From the NCBI GenBank assembly GCA_020719045.1, contig DYQY01000019.1, positions 1,651 through 28,012 of the forward strand: a stretch of DNA of 26,362 nt, written 5' to 3'. A program made the translations under genes and the position numbers. The stretch comes from Candidatus Termititenax sp. (GTDB lineage Bacteria > Margulisbacteria > Riflemargulisbacteria > GWF2-35-9 > DYQY01). Below are positions 15,036-22,390 of this stretch, one piece after another (position 1 is the first letter of the stretch; each line of letters opens with the position of its first letter). The notes beneath the pieces are model-generated. The model was not told the DNA's origin. It did not search any database and saw only the letters and a program-made list of their open reading frames with translations.

Positions 15036-17554
15036 AGAAATCTCTTTTTAAGGTATTCGCAGAAATAAATAAAACAATTAATGGTTTAATAAGGCAAATC
15101 TCGTTTCAGTGGTTATTGTTTGTTGGAATGGCACTAACTGTTTTTGTTACTCTGGCTTTATTAACATTTAGTTTGCAATATCTATATGCTAAGGATTCCC
15201 AAAAAAAGACCGAGGATAGCATGAAGATTGTGGCCAGAGATTGGTACAAGATGGTAATGGAGCAGAATGAACAAATACAAAGGATTTTTCGTAGAGAGGA
15301 TGTTCTAGCTCAAAAGAGATTAGTAGATGTAACGGATTTGGCGTGGAGCATGTTGGAGCATAGTTTGGTAGTACATGGCAAAGAACATTCGTCTGCGTGG
15401 TTGTTTAACTATTTTTCAAAAAGTAAGATTGAGTATTATTTGCTGGATAATAATCAATTGGTAATCGATTCAGATGATAAATCTATGATAGGTAAAAAGC
15501 TAAAAAGTTTTTCGGTTTTAGGTGATAAAGACACAGAGACAGGGGAAGAAATAGTACTAAACATTAAGACAGGCGATGATATTGTGTTTTCTAGTAAAGT
15601 AATATGGGAAACAAATAATGGACATAAAGTGAAAACATTAGTTGCCATAAGGTCCTTAAATAAAAAAAGTTATTCACCGTATACCATTGTTTTAAGATAC
15701 GATTTAGCAAACTATAAAAGTTTTGAACTTGAGAAACAGATAAAAGACAGAACAAAGGATTTAATAAGTAAAGAACTGATAGGGAAATTTGGATATATTT
15801 GGGTTCTCGATTCCAAAGGTAATTATATTGTTTCAAGGGAAAGGTTGAGAGACGGAGAAGGTATTCTGGATACGAAAACGTATGATGGTGTTTACCCTGT
15901 GCGGGAGATTCTATCAATAGCATTAAAGCTTAAAAAAGGTGAAACTGGATTTTACTCTTACAAGTGGAAAAATTTATTTGAGTCTAAAGCAAAGAATAAA
16001 ATTGCTGCAATTGTTTATGTTCCAGAATGGGACTGGATAATAGGGCCTTCAAGTTATGAAGAAGATTTTCTGGATAATATAAATTTCTTTCGTATGCAAA
16101 TGTTACTTATTGGAGTTTTTGCCTTATGTGTGTCTTTAATAATTGGTTACTTTTTGTCTAGATGGGTGACAAAACCCATCAAGAAGATAGGCGAGGTTGT
16201 AGCGCGGTACCAGCATGGCGAGAAGTCGTTGAAGATTGAAATTAATGAATTAGGTGGTTCAAAAGAATTAAGCATTTTGTCTACCTCTTTTAATGAGATG
16301 ATGACAAATATCGCTAGACAAATAGATGCTGTTAAAGAGTCAAAGGATAACGTAACTTATGCTTTGGATGTCTTACAGCAGGCGGAGCTTATGGTAAAGA
16401 TAGGTAATTTTGAGAGGAACTGGCAAACTGGTGAGGGACGTTATTCCTCTGGATTTAAGCGGTTACTAGGTTTGGATTCTACAGATGCAGAGCCATCTCA
16501 CGAAGAATTCTTGTCTTTTATTCATGAACAAGATAGAGCAAGAGTGGTAGCTCATATAAAAGAAACAATAATCAATAAAACAAAAATGGATATTGAGTTT
16601 AGATTGGTTAAAAAGGGTGGAAGAGTGATTGATATTCATGGAATAGCTGAAAATACATATGATAGTAAAGGTAGCCCTTTAAAAACAATAGGAACGTTTC
16701 AGGATATTACAGAGCGTAAGCTTGAACAAGAACAGACATTATCATTACAAGCCCAGCTACAGCAATCACAAAAGCTTGAATCAATAGGAACGCTTGCTGC
16801 AGGTATTGCACATGAGATTAATACTCCAATACAGTTTGTGAGTGATAATGCTTCCTTTTTGGGTGAATCAGTAAACAAGATAATTGCGGTGCTTTCAAGG
16901 TATCGTCATCATTGTAATGCTCATCAAGACTCAGATACTTATAAGGAAATGAAGAAGTTGGAGCAGGAAAAAGATATTGATTTTCTGTTAGAAGAAATGC
17001 CAAAGGCGATAGAAGAAAGTAAGCAAGGTCTTAGCAAAGTTTCCATAATCGTTACAGCGATGAAGAGTTTTTCTCATGTCAAAAAAACAGACAAACAGTA
17101 CTCAGACATAAACAAAGCTATTAGCGACACTGCTATTATTACCAGGAATGAGTGGAAGTATCATTCAGAACTGAAGCTTCAGTTAGATGAAGGACTTCCG
17201 CTTGTAATGTGTCACATAATAGATATCCAGCAGGTAATTATGAATCTTATTATAAATGCTACTCATGCAGTAAGTGAAAAGTTTGCCAGTAAAGAAAAAG
17301 GTGAGATTACTATAAAAACATTTTATGATGATACTAGTGTTTTGATTCAGATTTCCGATAATGGGGCTGGAATACCAGAGAAAATAAAGAGTAAGGTCTT
17401 TGACCAATTTATTACCACAAAAGCAGTTGGTAAAGGTACAGGGCAAGGATTGTCTATAGCGTACAGTACTATTGTTGAGGTTCATAATGGGACCATAAGG
17501 TTTGAGTCAACCGAGGGAAAAGGAACAACCTTTTATATTACTCTTCCAAGATAG
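15032..17554 (+). CDS. Cache-HAMP-PAS sensor histidine kinase
   Basis: An 840-residue inner-membrane histidine kinase. Transmembrane segments lie at about 27-53 and 354-374. Between them is an extracytoplasmic Cache-type sensor of about 300 residues (GKFGYIWVLDSKGNYIVSRERLRDG; IVYVPEWDWIIGPSSY). A HAMP domain follows (about 372-430, SRWVTKPIKKIGEVV), then a PAS_3-like domain (about 449-563, ending GTFQDITERKLEQ), the phosphoacceptor His594 in AAGIAHEINTPIQFV, and an HATPase domain (DIQQVIMNLIINATHAV, DNGAGIP, GTGQGLSIAYS). All catalytic boxes look intact. It is translationally coupled to the binding protein and should report its ligand state. Its natural partner downstream is broken, so the output must go to another regulator or be lost. 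Confidence 0.94.
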   Translation: MKKSLFKVFAEINKTINGLIRQISFQWLLFVGMALTVFVTLALLTFSLQYLYAKDSQKKTEDSMKIVARDWYKMVMEQNEQIQRIFRREDVLAQKRLVDVTDLAWSMLEHSLVVHGKEHSSAWLFNYFSKSKIEYYLLDNNQLVIDSDDKSMIGKKLKSFSVLGDKDTETGEEIVLNIKTGDDIVFSSKVIWETNNGHKVKTLVAIRSLNKKSYSPYTIVLRYDLANYKSFELEKQIKDRTKDLISKELIGKFGYIWVLDSKGNYIVSRERLRDGEGILDTKTYDGVYPVREILSIALKLKKGETGFYSYKWKNLFESKAKNKIAAIVYVPEWDWIIGPSSYEEDFLDNINFFRMQMLLIGVFALCVSLIIGYFLSRWVTKPIKKIGEVVARYQHGEKSLKIEINELGGSKELSILSTSFNEMMTNIARQIDAVKESKDNVTYALDVLQQAELMVKIGNFERNWQTGEGRYSSGFKRLLGLDSTDAEPSHEEFLSFIHEQDRARVVAHIKETIINKTKMDIEFRLVKKGGRVIDIHGIAENTYDSKGSPLKTIGTFQDITERKLEQEQTLSLQAQLQQSQKLESIGTLAAGIAHEINTPIQFVSDNASFLGESVNKIIAVLSRYRHHCNAHQDSDTYKEMKKLEQEKDIDFLLEEMPKAIEESKQGLSKVSIIVTAMKSFSHVKKTDKQYSDINKAISDTAIITRNEWKYHSELKLQLDEGLPLVMCHIIDIQQVIMNLIINATHAVSEKFASKEKGEITIKTFYDDTSVLIQISDNGAGIPEKIKSKVFDQFITTKAVGKGTGQGLSIAYSTIVEVHNGTIRFESTEGKGTTFYITLPR

Positions 17555-17571
17555 TTTAAATAAGGAATATC

Positions 17572-17839
17572 ATGAAAAAAGTTGCTGTTTGTAGATGATG
17601 AAGTAAATATTTTAAATGCCTTAAGGCGGATGCTTTATTCTTACAAAGATGAATGGGAGATGGCTTTTCTTGATAGTGGGGCTAAGGCACTAGCCTACCT
17701 TGCGAAGAATGAGGTAGATTTAATAGTTGCAGATATGAGAATGCCTGAAATGAGCGGAGCGGAGCTTTTCTGGACATTACCCTACTTAAAACAGAATAAA
17801 ATCGAAAATATATTTATTGTTAAAGTTCAGGGAGAATAA
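17572..17839 (+). pseudogene. Response regulator remnant, frameshifted and truncated
   Basis: AAGGA precedes an ATG at 17572, but that frame stops after 8 codons. Removing one A from the A6 run at 17575-17580 would give MKKLLFVDDEVNILNALRRML, a textbook receiver start. The receiver continues in the other frame through LDSGAKALAYL and the phosphoacceptor segment VADMRMPEMSGAELF. After about 17771 similarity ends and a short unrelated tail leads to a stop at 17839. The alpha4-beta5 part of the receiver and any output domain are missing. An in-frame TTG at 17582 could start an 85-residue stub. It lies 17 bases after the histidine kinase and was evidently its partner. It is unlikely to work as a regulator in this form. 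Confidence 0.8.
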
Positions 17840-17909
17840 GTTTTTTGTGTTGTTCATCACATTCTTTAATGTTTGTATTATATATATCGTTCCATTCAAA
17901 TAGTATCAC
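17820..17909 (-). pseudogene. Bacteriohemerythrin remnant (N-terminal fragment)
   Basis: A minus-strand frame starting at GTG 17909, with AGGA upstream, reads ILFEWNDIYNTNIKECDEQHKKLI, then four more residues and a stop at 17820. The pattern FxWxxxYxxxIxxxDxQHxxL is the N-terminal signature of bacteriohemerythrin, an O2-binding di-iron protein of about 130 residues. Only 25 residues of similarity survive, with one of the seven iron ligands, so it cannot bind the di-iron site. Its 3' end meets the broken 3' end of the response regulator. It lies 26 bases after the cytochrome b5-like gene on the same strand and may once have been the third gene of that operon. Confidence 0.65.
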
Positions 17910-17935
17910 TTGTAATCCTTTTATTCGCTCGATTA

Positions 17936-18292
17936 TTAATCTTTGCTTATTTCTTTAATGATTTTACCTATAATTTCTAAATTATTTAGAACACTTTTAC
18001 CATGAGGAGATTTATTGATTACATCACTAACGTCTTCACCAGCTTTTTTCCCTTTGTGCATTCCGTTTTTCCATGCTTTTGAATTGCTAACATCATAGAT
18101 AACTCCATCAACTGCTATGAAGGCTTTTTTGCCATCTTTTCCATTAAAATTTTTAAGTTCTTTTATGGTAAGATTATGCTCAGTTAGTTGTTTGTTAAGC
18201 GTTAGCGGTTTATTGCTTTTTTTACTCAGTGAAAGCTCACTTCCAAAGCAAAATACCCCAGTTATTAAAAGAATTGATATTATTTTTTTCAT
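17936..18292 (-). CDS. Secreted cytochrome b5-like heme-binding protein
   Basis: A 118-residue protein with a Sec-type signal (MKKIISILLITGVFCFGSE) followed by a short linker and a small cytochrome b5-like domain at about 41-116. Characteristic segments are TIKELKNFNGKDGKKAFIAVDGVIYDVSNS, then KNGMHKGKKAG with His79, and NKSPHGKSVL with His97; these two His residues are the likely heme ligands. It probably transfers electrons or binds heme outside the inner membrane. A possible lipobox (VFCFG) at Cys15 does not fit well. AGGAGG lies 6 bases before the ATG and overlaps the stop of the upstream cation transporter gene, so the two are an operon. Confidence 0.85.
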   Translation of the reverse strand: MKKIISILLITGVFCFGSELSLSKKSNKPLTLNKQLTEHNLTIKELKNFNGKDGKKAFIAVDGVIYDVSNSKAWKNGMHKGKKAGEDVSDVINKSPHGKSVLNNLEIIGKIIKEISKD

Positions 18293-18301
18293 TTTTTCCT
18301 C

Positions 18302-19177
18302 CTATTTGTATTCGTTAGGCTCAATATGAATTAGAATGTTTTCTAATTCTGGCATTTCTTGTTTTAGCTTATCCTTAAGTGCATGCGAGATAGCATGTCC
18401 ATCCTTAATAGGTAAGTTTGCATCAACTGTTGCATGCATGTCAACTAAGTATTTCATTCCAGATTTGCGAATAAAACATTTTTCAATTTCTATTATACCA
18501 TTAACCGTAGCAGAGACATTTTTTATGCAAGTAATAATATCATCATGTGAATTTTCATCCATTATTTCTGATAGGGTAGGTTTGAGTAGTTTATAGCAAT
18601 TAAATAGTATAAACCCAGAAGCAAATAGTGCAGCAAAATCATCAGCATATTCGAAGCCTTTTCCAAAGAGTAAGGCTATTGAGATGCCGATAAAAGCAGC
18701 TACAGAGGTTATGGCGTCGCTTCTATGATGCCATGCATCGGCCTTTAATGCTGAGCTATTGGTTTTTTTGCTCTTTTGAAGTACATATCTATAGGAGCCT
18801 TCCTTCCATAGAATTATTGCCCCTAAAACAATTAGAGTCCAAGGCTCAGGTAATAGGTGTGGTTGTTTAAGGTTCTGTATGCTTTGGTAAGCAATAATTA
18901 AAGCTGAGGAAGTTAAGAACATTACAATAAAAAAGGAAATTAGCGTTTCAGCTTTACCATGGCCATACGGATGTTTTTCGTCGGCAGGCTTACTAGAGTA
19001 CTTTATTCCAAACAGAACTAGAATGGAGGAGAAGATGTCAGACGTAGATTCGATGGCGTCTGCAATTAGGGCATAGGAGTTGCCAAAATAGCCAGCCAGC
19101 CACTTAATGGTTGCTAACAGGGTATTCCCGATAATACTAAAATATGTAGCATTAATAGCCGTTTGTTCGTTTGTCAT
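18302..19177 (-). CDS. Cation diffusion facilitator (CDF) family transporter
   Basis: A 291-residue inner-membrane transporter that exports divalent metals (Zn, Fe, Mn or Co) in exchange for protons. It has six likely transmembrane segments and a C-terminal cytoplasmic domain of about 85 residues. Motifs: GNSYALIADAIESTSDI in TM2, HPYGHGKAE between TM2 and TM3, and DAWHHRSDAITS in TM5, the last giving the HxxxD half of the transport site. TM2 has D-A-I-E-S-T-S-D where many homologues have H-S-x-x-D, so metal choice cannot be read off. The C-terminal domain carries the acidic and His residues typical of the metal-sensing lobe. The transcript is predicted to be leaderless from the -10 box at 19185-19190. 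Confidence 0.93.
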   Translation of the reverse strand: MTNEQTAINATYFSIIGNTLLATIKWLAGYFGNSYALIADAIESTSDIFSSILVLFGIKYSSKPADEKHPYGHGKAETLISFFIVMFLTSSALIIAYQSIQNLKQPHLLPEPWTLIVLGAIILWKEGSYRYVLQKSKKTNSSALKADAWHHRSDAITSVAAFIGISIALLFGKGFEYADDFAALFASGFILFNCYKLLKPTLSEIMDENSHDDIITCIKNVSATVNGIIEIEKCFIRKSGMKYLVDMHATVDANLPIKDGHAISHALKDKLKQEMPELENILIHIEPNEYK

Positions 19178-19184
19178 TTTATAG

Positions 19185-19190
19185 ATTGTA
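19185..19190 (-). promoter_or_regulatory. -10 box of leaderless CDF transporter gene
   Basis: On the minus strand TACAAT ends 7 bases before the ATG at 19177. No Shine-Dalgarno sequence is present. The remaining intergenic stretch to 19385 holds another TATAAT at 19328-19333 on the plus strand, possibly for the next gene; I see nothing else in it. Confidence 0.45.
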
Positions 19191-19385
19191 ACATATTGGT
19201 TATTAAAATATTAGGTAAGCAATACTGTATTTTAAGCATTGATTGGGGCTAAATTCATGTGTCATTAAGTAGCTGGTTACTAAAATGTTGATTTTTCTGA
19301 ATTATTTTAAATATTGTGCAAGAAGTTTATAATATTCTACGTTATATTTATATAAGAAAAGAATTCTTTTAAAGGGGGATTAGTT

Positions 19386-19739
19386 ATGGTTGAAATGAAT
19401 GCGATACAAGGTGCTGGTTCAAGTAACGCTTCTTCTGATATTAGTGCACTTAGTACTGAGTCTATTAGTGAAAAAAATACTGAGCAAATTAAGATTAAGG
19501 TAGCAGAGGAGAGCTCATCTGAAGAAGAAAGAGTAGCCGTTGATTTGAGCGCCGTAGTCAATACAAGAAGTGTAGAAGATAGCAGTTCTATGCCAGACTT
19601 AATGAAGTCAGAATCAAACACTAAGTTTGTTTCTAAATCAGAGTTTATGGCAATGAAAAATAAAGTTCAAGCAGCGGAGGCTGGTATGGCTTCTTCATCG
19701 ACTGATGCACGACCATCATTCAGTACATCTTCAGAGTAA
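19386..19739 (+). CDS. Unrecognised Ser-rich disordered protein
   Basis: A 117-residue protein rich in Ser, Glu, Ala and Lys, with low-complexity runs (SSNASSD, ESSSEEE, EDSSS, ASSST, SFSTSSE). It has no signal peptide, membrane segment or recognised domain. A short helical stretch KSEFMAMKNKVQAAEAGM lies near residues 89-106. It looks intrinsically disordered. The strong ribosome binding site AAAGGGGG, 7 bases before the ATG, and the lack of stops argue that it is real. The minus-strand frame through the same region is a shadow. A TATAAT at 19328-19333 would give a leader of about 45 bases. It stands alone between the CDF and nitroreductase genes. The function is unknown. Confidence 0.7.
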   Translation: MVEMNAIQGAGSSNASSDISALSTESISEKNTEQIKIKVAEESSSEEERVAVDLSAVVNTRSVEDSSSMPDLMKSESNTKFVSKSEFMAMKNKVQAAEAGMASSSTDARPSFSTSSE

Positions 19740-19785
19740 TAGATGGTAATAGCTAGTTAAAAGTCCAATTATCTTTCTAATATGA

Positions 19786-19807
19786 TATACTTTTTAGTAT
19801 GAAATAA
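19786..19807 (+). promoter_or_regulatory. Promoter and minimal leaderless ORF before the nitroreductase
   Basis: TATACT at 19786-19791 ends 7 bases before an ATG at 19799, the same geometry as the leaderless genes of this window. That ATG is followed by one Lys codon and TAA. The real gene starts 25 bases further on at a TTG with AGGAGG. The two-codon ORF could tune translation or be accidental. Confidence 0.35.
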
Positions 19808-19832
19808 TATATTTTCATGCAGGAGGTATTTA

Positions 19833-20273
19833 TTGTTAGATCTTTTATATAACAGACGCTCAATTAGGAAATATAAGTCTGCAGAAATAGAGCAAGATAA
19901 AATCGAGAAGCTTATCCAGTCAGCGCTTTTGGCTCCATCCTCAAGAAACAGAAAGCCAGTAGAAATAATAGTTGTTGTTATGGCCGATAGTGCTGTTTCT
20001 GATATGTGTACTCAGGATTCTTCGATTGTGGCTACCATTTTGCAGTTAACAGCTGAATCTTTGGGGTTAGGTTCTTGTTGGGTTCAGTTAAGAGGCAGAA
20101 AGACCAGTGCAGGTGTTCCTTCTGAAGAGTATTTAGCTGATTTGTTAAATATCCCGTCAAATTTTAGCGTTGAAGCTATTATTGCAATAGGTTATAAAGA
20201 TGAAACGCCAACCAGCTATACAAAAGATAGTTTAGACTATAAAAAGGTTCATTTTAATAAGTATTCAGTTTAA
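19833..20273 (+). CDS. Nitroreductase-family flavoprotein, apparently shortened
   Basis: Resembles the NAD(P)H:FMN nitroreductase fold. Recognisable parts are LLYNRRSIRKYKSAEIEQDKIEKL with the FMN-phosphate RRSIR motif, APSSRNRKPVE, the dimer helix AATILQLTAESLGLGSCWVQ-like stretch (ATILQLTAESLGLGSCW), and VEAIIAIGYKDE, with a C-terminal YKKVHFNKYSV. Family members usually have about 170 residues; this one has 146. The gap lies after RKPVEIIVV: the strand IVV seems fused directly to VMADSAVSDM, so roughly 27 residues with the intervening helix are missing in frame. FMN binding may survive, but I would not assume activity. The start is TTG at 19833 with AGGAGG at 19821-19826. Confidence 0.85.
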   Translation: MLDLLYNRRSIRKYKSAEIEQDKIEKLIQSALLAPSSRNRKPVEIIVVVMADSAVSDMCTQDSSIVATILQLTAESLGLGSCWVQLRGRKTSAGVPSEEYLADLLNIPSNFSVEAIIAIGYKDETPTSYTKDSLDYKKVHFNKYSV

Positions 20274-20286
20274 GCAAAAATAACAA

Positions 20287-20318
20287 CAAAAAGACCTCAC
20301 TATTGTGAGGCCTTTTTG
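20287..20318. terminator. Bidirectional rho-independent terminator
   Basis: The arms AAAAAGACCTCAC and GTGAGGCCTTTTT surround the loop TATT, with one A/C mismatch. The A-run on one side and T-run on the other allow it to end the nitroreductase transcript (plus) and the RRM transcript (minus). Confidence 0.85.
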
Positions 20319-20349
20319 AATAATTCATTTTTTTGAAGATAAACGGTTT

Positions 20350-20592
20350 TTATTTTGGACGAGCTGCGTTAACTGTGATTGCTCTTCCTAGTAAATCTTT
20401 ACCATTTAATGCTGTGATAGCAGCTTTTGCTTCCTCAGCATCATCCATAGTTACGAAACCGAAACCTTTTGAACGATCCGTTTCTCTGTCTTTTACGATT
20501 TTAGCTTTAGCTACTTCACCGTATTCTGAGAACATCTCTTGAAGATCCTGTTCCTTTACTTCATATTTTAAATTTCCTACGTATATATCCAT
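20350..20592 (-). CDS. RRM-type RNA-binding protein (Rbp-like)
   Basis: An 80-residue protein that is a single RNA recognition motif. RNP2 is IYVGNL (residues 3-8) and RNP1 is KGFGFVTM (42-49), with aromatic Tyr4, Phe44 and Phe46 placed to stack on RNA bases. The Gly-rich tail found in many bacterial Rbp proteins is absent. It probably acts as an RNA chaperone or cold-stress protein in the cytoplasm. AAGGAG lies 5 bases before the ATG. About 100 bases upstream of the ATG are free of genes and could form a long leader; a minus-strand TATAAT is at 20732-20737. It is a close paralogue of the gene at 24438-24713, sharing DRETxRSKGFGFV. Confidence 0.93.
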   Translation of the reverse strand: MDIYVGNLKYEVKEQDLQEMFSEYGEVAKAKIVKDRETDRSKGFGFVTMDDAEEAKAAITALNGKDLLGRAITVNAARPK

Positions 20593-20790
20593 TTTTTCTC
20601 CTTTTACTTTTGATTTGATTAGTTTTGGGGATTGTTTTTGTGTCGTTGATACTTAACTTAACCATTTACTCCAAACCTAAATTTATAAGTGCAATCAAGA
20701 AAAATACTTGTGCATACTTATATCTCGTTAAATTATATACTTATATTTTTTAGGATGCAATATAATGAAATAAAATTAATAAGGAAAGAT

Positions 20791-21357
20791 ATGCGTGAAT
20801 TTGAGGTTAAGGTTGAGAAAATAAAAGAATTGTTAAGTAGTGCTGAACATGCAACAACAAAGTTTCAGAAAGTTTATAAGATAGGTTGTTTCTCTGGGTG
20901 TGGAAAATGTTGTTCAACTGAAAGCATAGAAGCTTCGAGTTTGGAGTTTTTGCCTTTAGCTGAGTATCTGTGGAAAAAGGGTGAAGCAGCAGAATTACTT
21001 GAGAAGTTGAAGGATGCTGACAGTTTAGAGAACTGTATTTTTTATATCCCTAATTGTAATGATAAGACAAAAGGTTTTTGTGCTGCTTATGAACACCGAG
21101 GACTAATATGTAGATTATTCGGGTTTTCATTACGTCAAAACAAGAACGGTATGAATGAAGTGATTACTTGTAAGGAAATTAAGGAGAAGTATTCTCTTTC
21201 TAATATAAGTTTTAAGGATGAAGAGCATGAGTTTAATATGTCAGATTATTATTTGCAATTAGCAGATATTGATTATAGCAGGGCGTTTAAGAGATATCCT
21301 GTTAATAAGGCTATAGCTGAAGCATTGAATGAGTATGCTCAAATGAACTCTTATTAG
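20791..21357 (+). CDS. YkgJ-family CxxCC cluster protein (second copy)
   Basis: A 188-residue YkgJ-type protein. The N-terminal Cys cluster is CFSGCGKCC (Cys33, 37, 40, 41), and further Cys occur in NCIFYIPNC, FCAAYEHRGLICRLFGF and ITCKEI. The RGLICRLFGF segment matches the family's distal RP-x-x-CRLFP-like motif. It probably carries an Fe-S or zinc site; the function is unproven. I prefer ATG 20791 with AGGA 5 bases upstream and TATAAT at 20761-20766. An in-frame ATG at 20755, 7 bases after TATATT (20742-20747), is a leaderless alternative that adds 12 residues. A longer frame begins at 20689 but would include the promoter. Confidence 0.82.
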   Translation: MREFEVKVEKIKELLSSAEHATTKFQKVYKIGCFSGCGKCCSTESIEASSLEFLPLAEYLWKKGEAAELLEKLKDADSLENCIFYIPNCNDKTKGFCAAYEHRGLICRLFGFSLRQNKNGMNEVITCKEIKEKYSLSNISFKDEEHEFNMSDYYLQLADIDYSRAFKRYPVNKAIAEALNEYAQMNSY

Positions 21358-21378
21358 GACAATAGTTTCTTATAAGGG

Positions 21379-21384
21379 TATAAT
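21379..21384 (+). promoter_or_regulatory. -10 box that fixes the rlmN start
   Basis: TATAAT overlaps the upstream ATG at 21383 and ends 7 bases before the next in-frame ATG at 21392. The first ATG can therefore not be on the transcript, and rlmN should start at 21392 on a leaderless mRNA. Confidence 0.55.
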
Positions 21385-21391
21385 GATTGGT

Positions 21392-22390
21392 ATGTTAAAA
21401 ATATTAGAATATAATTTTAAGGAATTGCAGAGCGAATTTGTTAAAAATGGATTTCCAGCATACAAAGCAAAGCAGGTATTTGAATGGATTTATCAGAAAG
21501 CAGTTACTGATTTTGTGAAAATGACTTCAATTTCTTTTGCGGATGCCAAGAAGCTGTCCGAGGTCTTTGCGCCAATTAATTTGGACTATGAAAGGACTAC
21601 TGGAAATACTTCAGTAAAATTTCTTCTTAATACTACTGATGACTTTGGAATAGAGTGCGTAGTAATCCCAAGCAAAAATGGTAATACACTTTGTGTATCT
21701 ACGCAGGTAGGGTGTGCGCTTAAGTGTGGATTTTGTGAAACAGGAAAGGGTGGATTTAAACGAGATTTAACATCAGCCGAGATAGTTTCTCAGTATTTAG
21801 TAGCACGAGCAGAAGGTTATGAGATTGATAGGATAGTTTATATGGGGATGGGTGAGCCACTTCTTAATCTGGATAATGTTCTTAAGGCGACAAGTATTTT
21901 GAACGAAGAAACTGGCGCGAACATTGGCATGAGACGTTTTACTGTATCTACAGCTGGAATTATTCCAGGGATAAAGAAGCTACTGGAAAAAGGTTTTAAG
22001 CTAAATTTGGCAGTGTCCCTACATGCCGCAAATGATGGACTAAGAACAAAGTTAATGCCAATAAATGAGAAGTATAGATTAAACGACCTTTTTGTGGTTT
22101 TGGCTGAATATAGGGAAGCTACAAGTCGTAGGATAACTTTAGAATATGTGTTATTAGATGGCGTTAATGATACTGATAGAGATATTGAGCAATTAGTTGC
22201 CTTAGTTAAAGGAACGGATTTTCATATTAATCTTATTCCATATAATACAACTTCTTCTAGTTTTAAGGCCTCAAAGAATATGGATAGATTTTTCGATAAA
22301 CTAGAAAAAGCTAAAGTTAATGTAACCAAGAGGAGAAGCGAGGGAGGCGACATAAGCGCTGCTTGTGGGATGTTGTTTGGGAAAAAGTGA
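21392..22390 (+). CDS. rlmN: 23S rRNA (adenine2503-C2)-methyltransferase RlmN
   Basis: A radical-SAM enzyme that methylates C2 of A2503 in 23S rRNA, and of A37 in some tRNAs, in the cytoplasm. The length is 332 residues. The N-terminal accessory domain contains FPAYKAKQVFEWIYQK. The [4Fe-4S]/SAM motif CALKCGFC has Cys108, Cys112 and Cys115. Further family motifs are YMGMGEPLLN, MRRFTVSTAGIIPGI, LAVSLHAAND, EYVLLDGVND and HINLIPYN. The C-terminal EGGDISAACGML carries the methyl-carrying Cys325. All catalytic residues are present. The stop overlaps the GTG start of the HAD-phosphatase gene by 4 bases (GTGA). Confidence 0.95.
   Translation: MLKILEYNFKELQSEFVKNGFPAYKAKQVFEWIYQKAVTDFVKMTSISFADAKKLSEVFAPINLDYERTTGNTSVKFLLNTTDDFGIECVVIPSKNGNTLCVSTQVGCALKCGFCETGKGGFKRDLTSAEIVSQYLVARAEGYEIDRIVYMGMGEPLLNLDNVLKATSILNEETGANIGMRRFTVSTAGIIPGIKKLLEKGFKLNLAVSLHAANDGLRTKLMPINEKYRLNDLFVVLAEYREATSRRITLEYVLLDGVNDTDRDIEQLVALVKGTDFHINLIPYNTTSSSFKASKNMDRFFDKLEKAKVNVTKRRSEGGDISAACGMLFGKK

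Noticed and set aside
19337-19621. 94-codon minus-strand frame opposite the Ser-rich gene
   Set aside because: It reads as a Leu/Ser-rich antisense of Ser/Glu codons and has no ribosome binding site. The plus-strand gene has AAAGGGGG at the right spacing.
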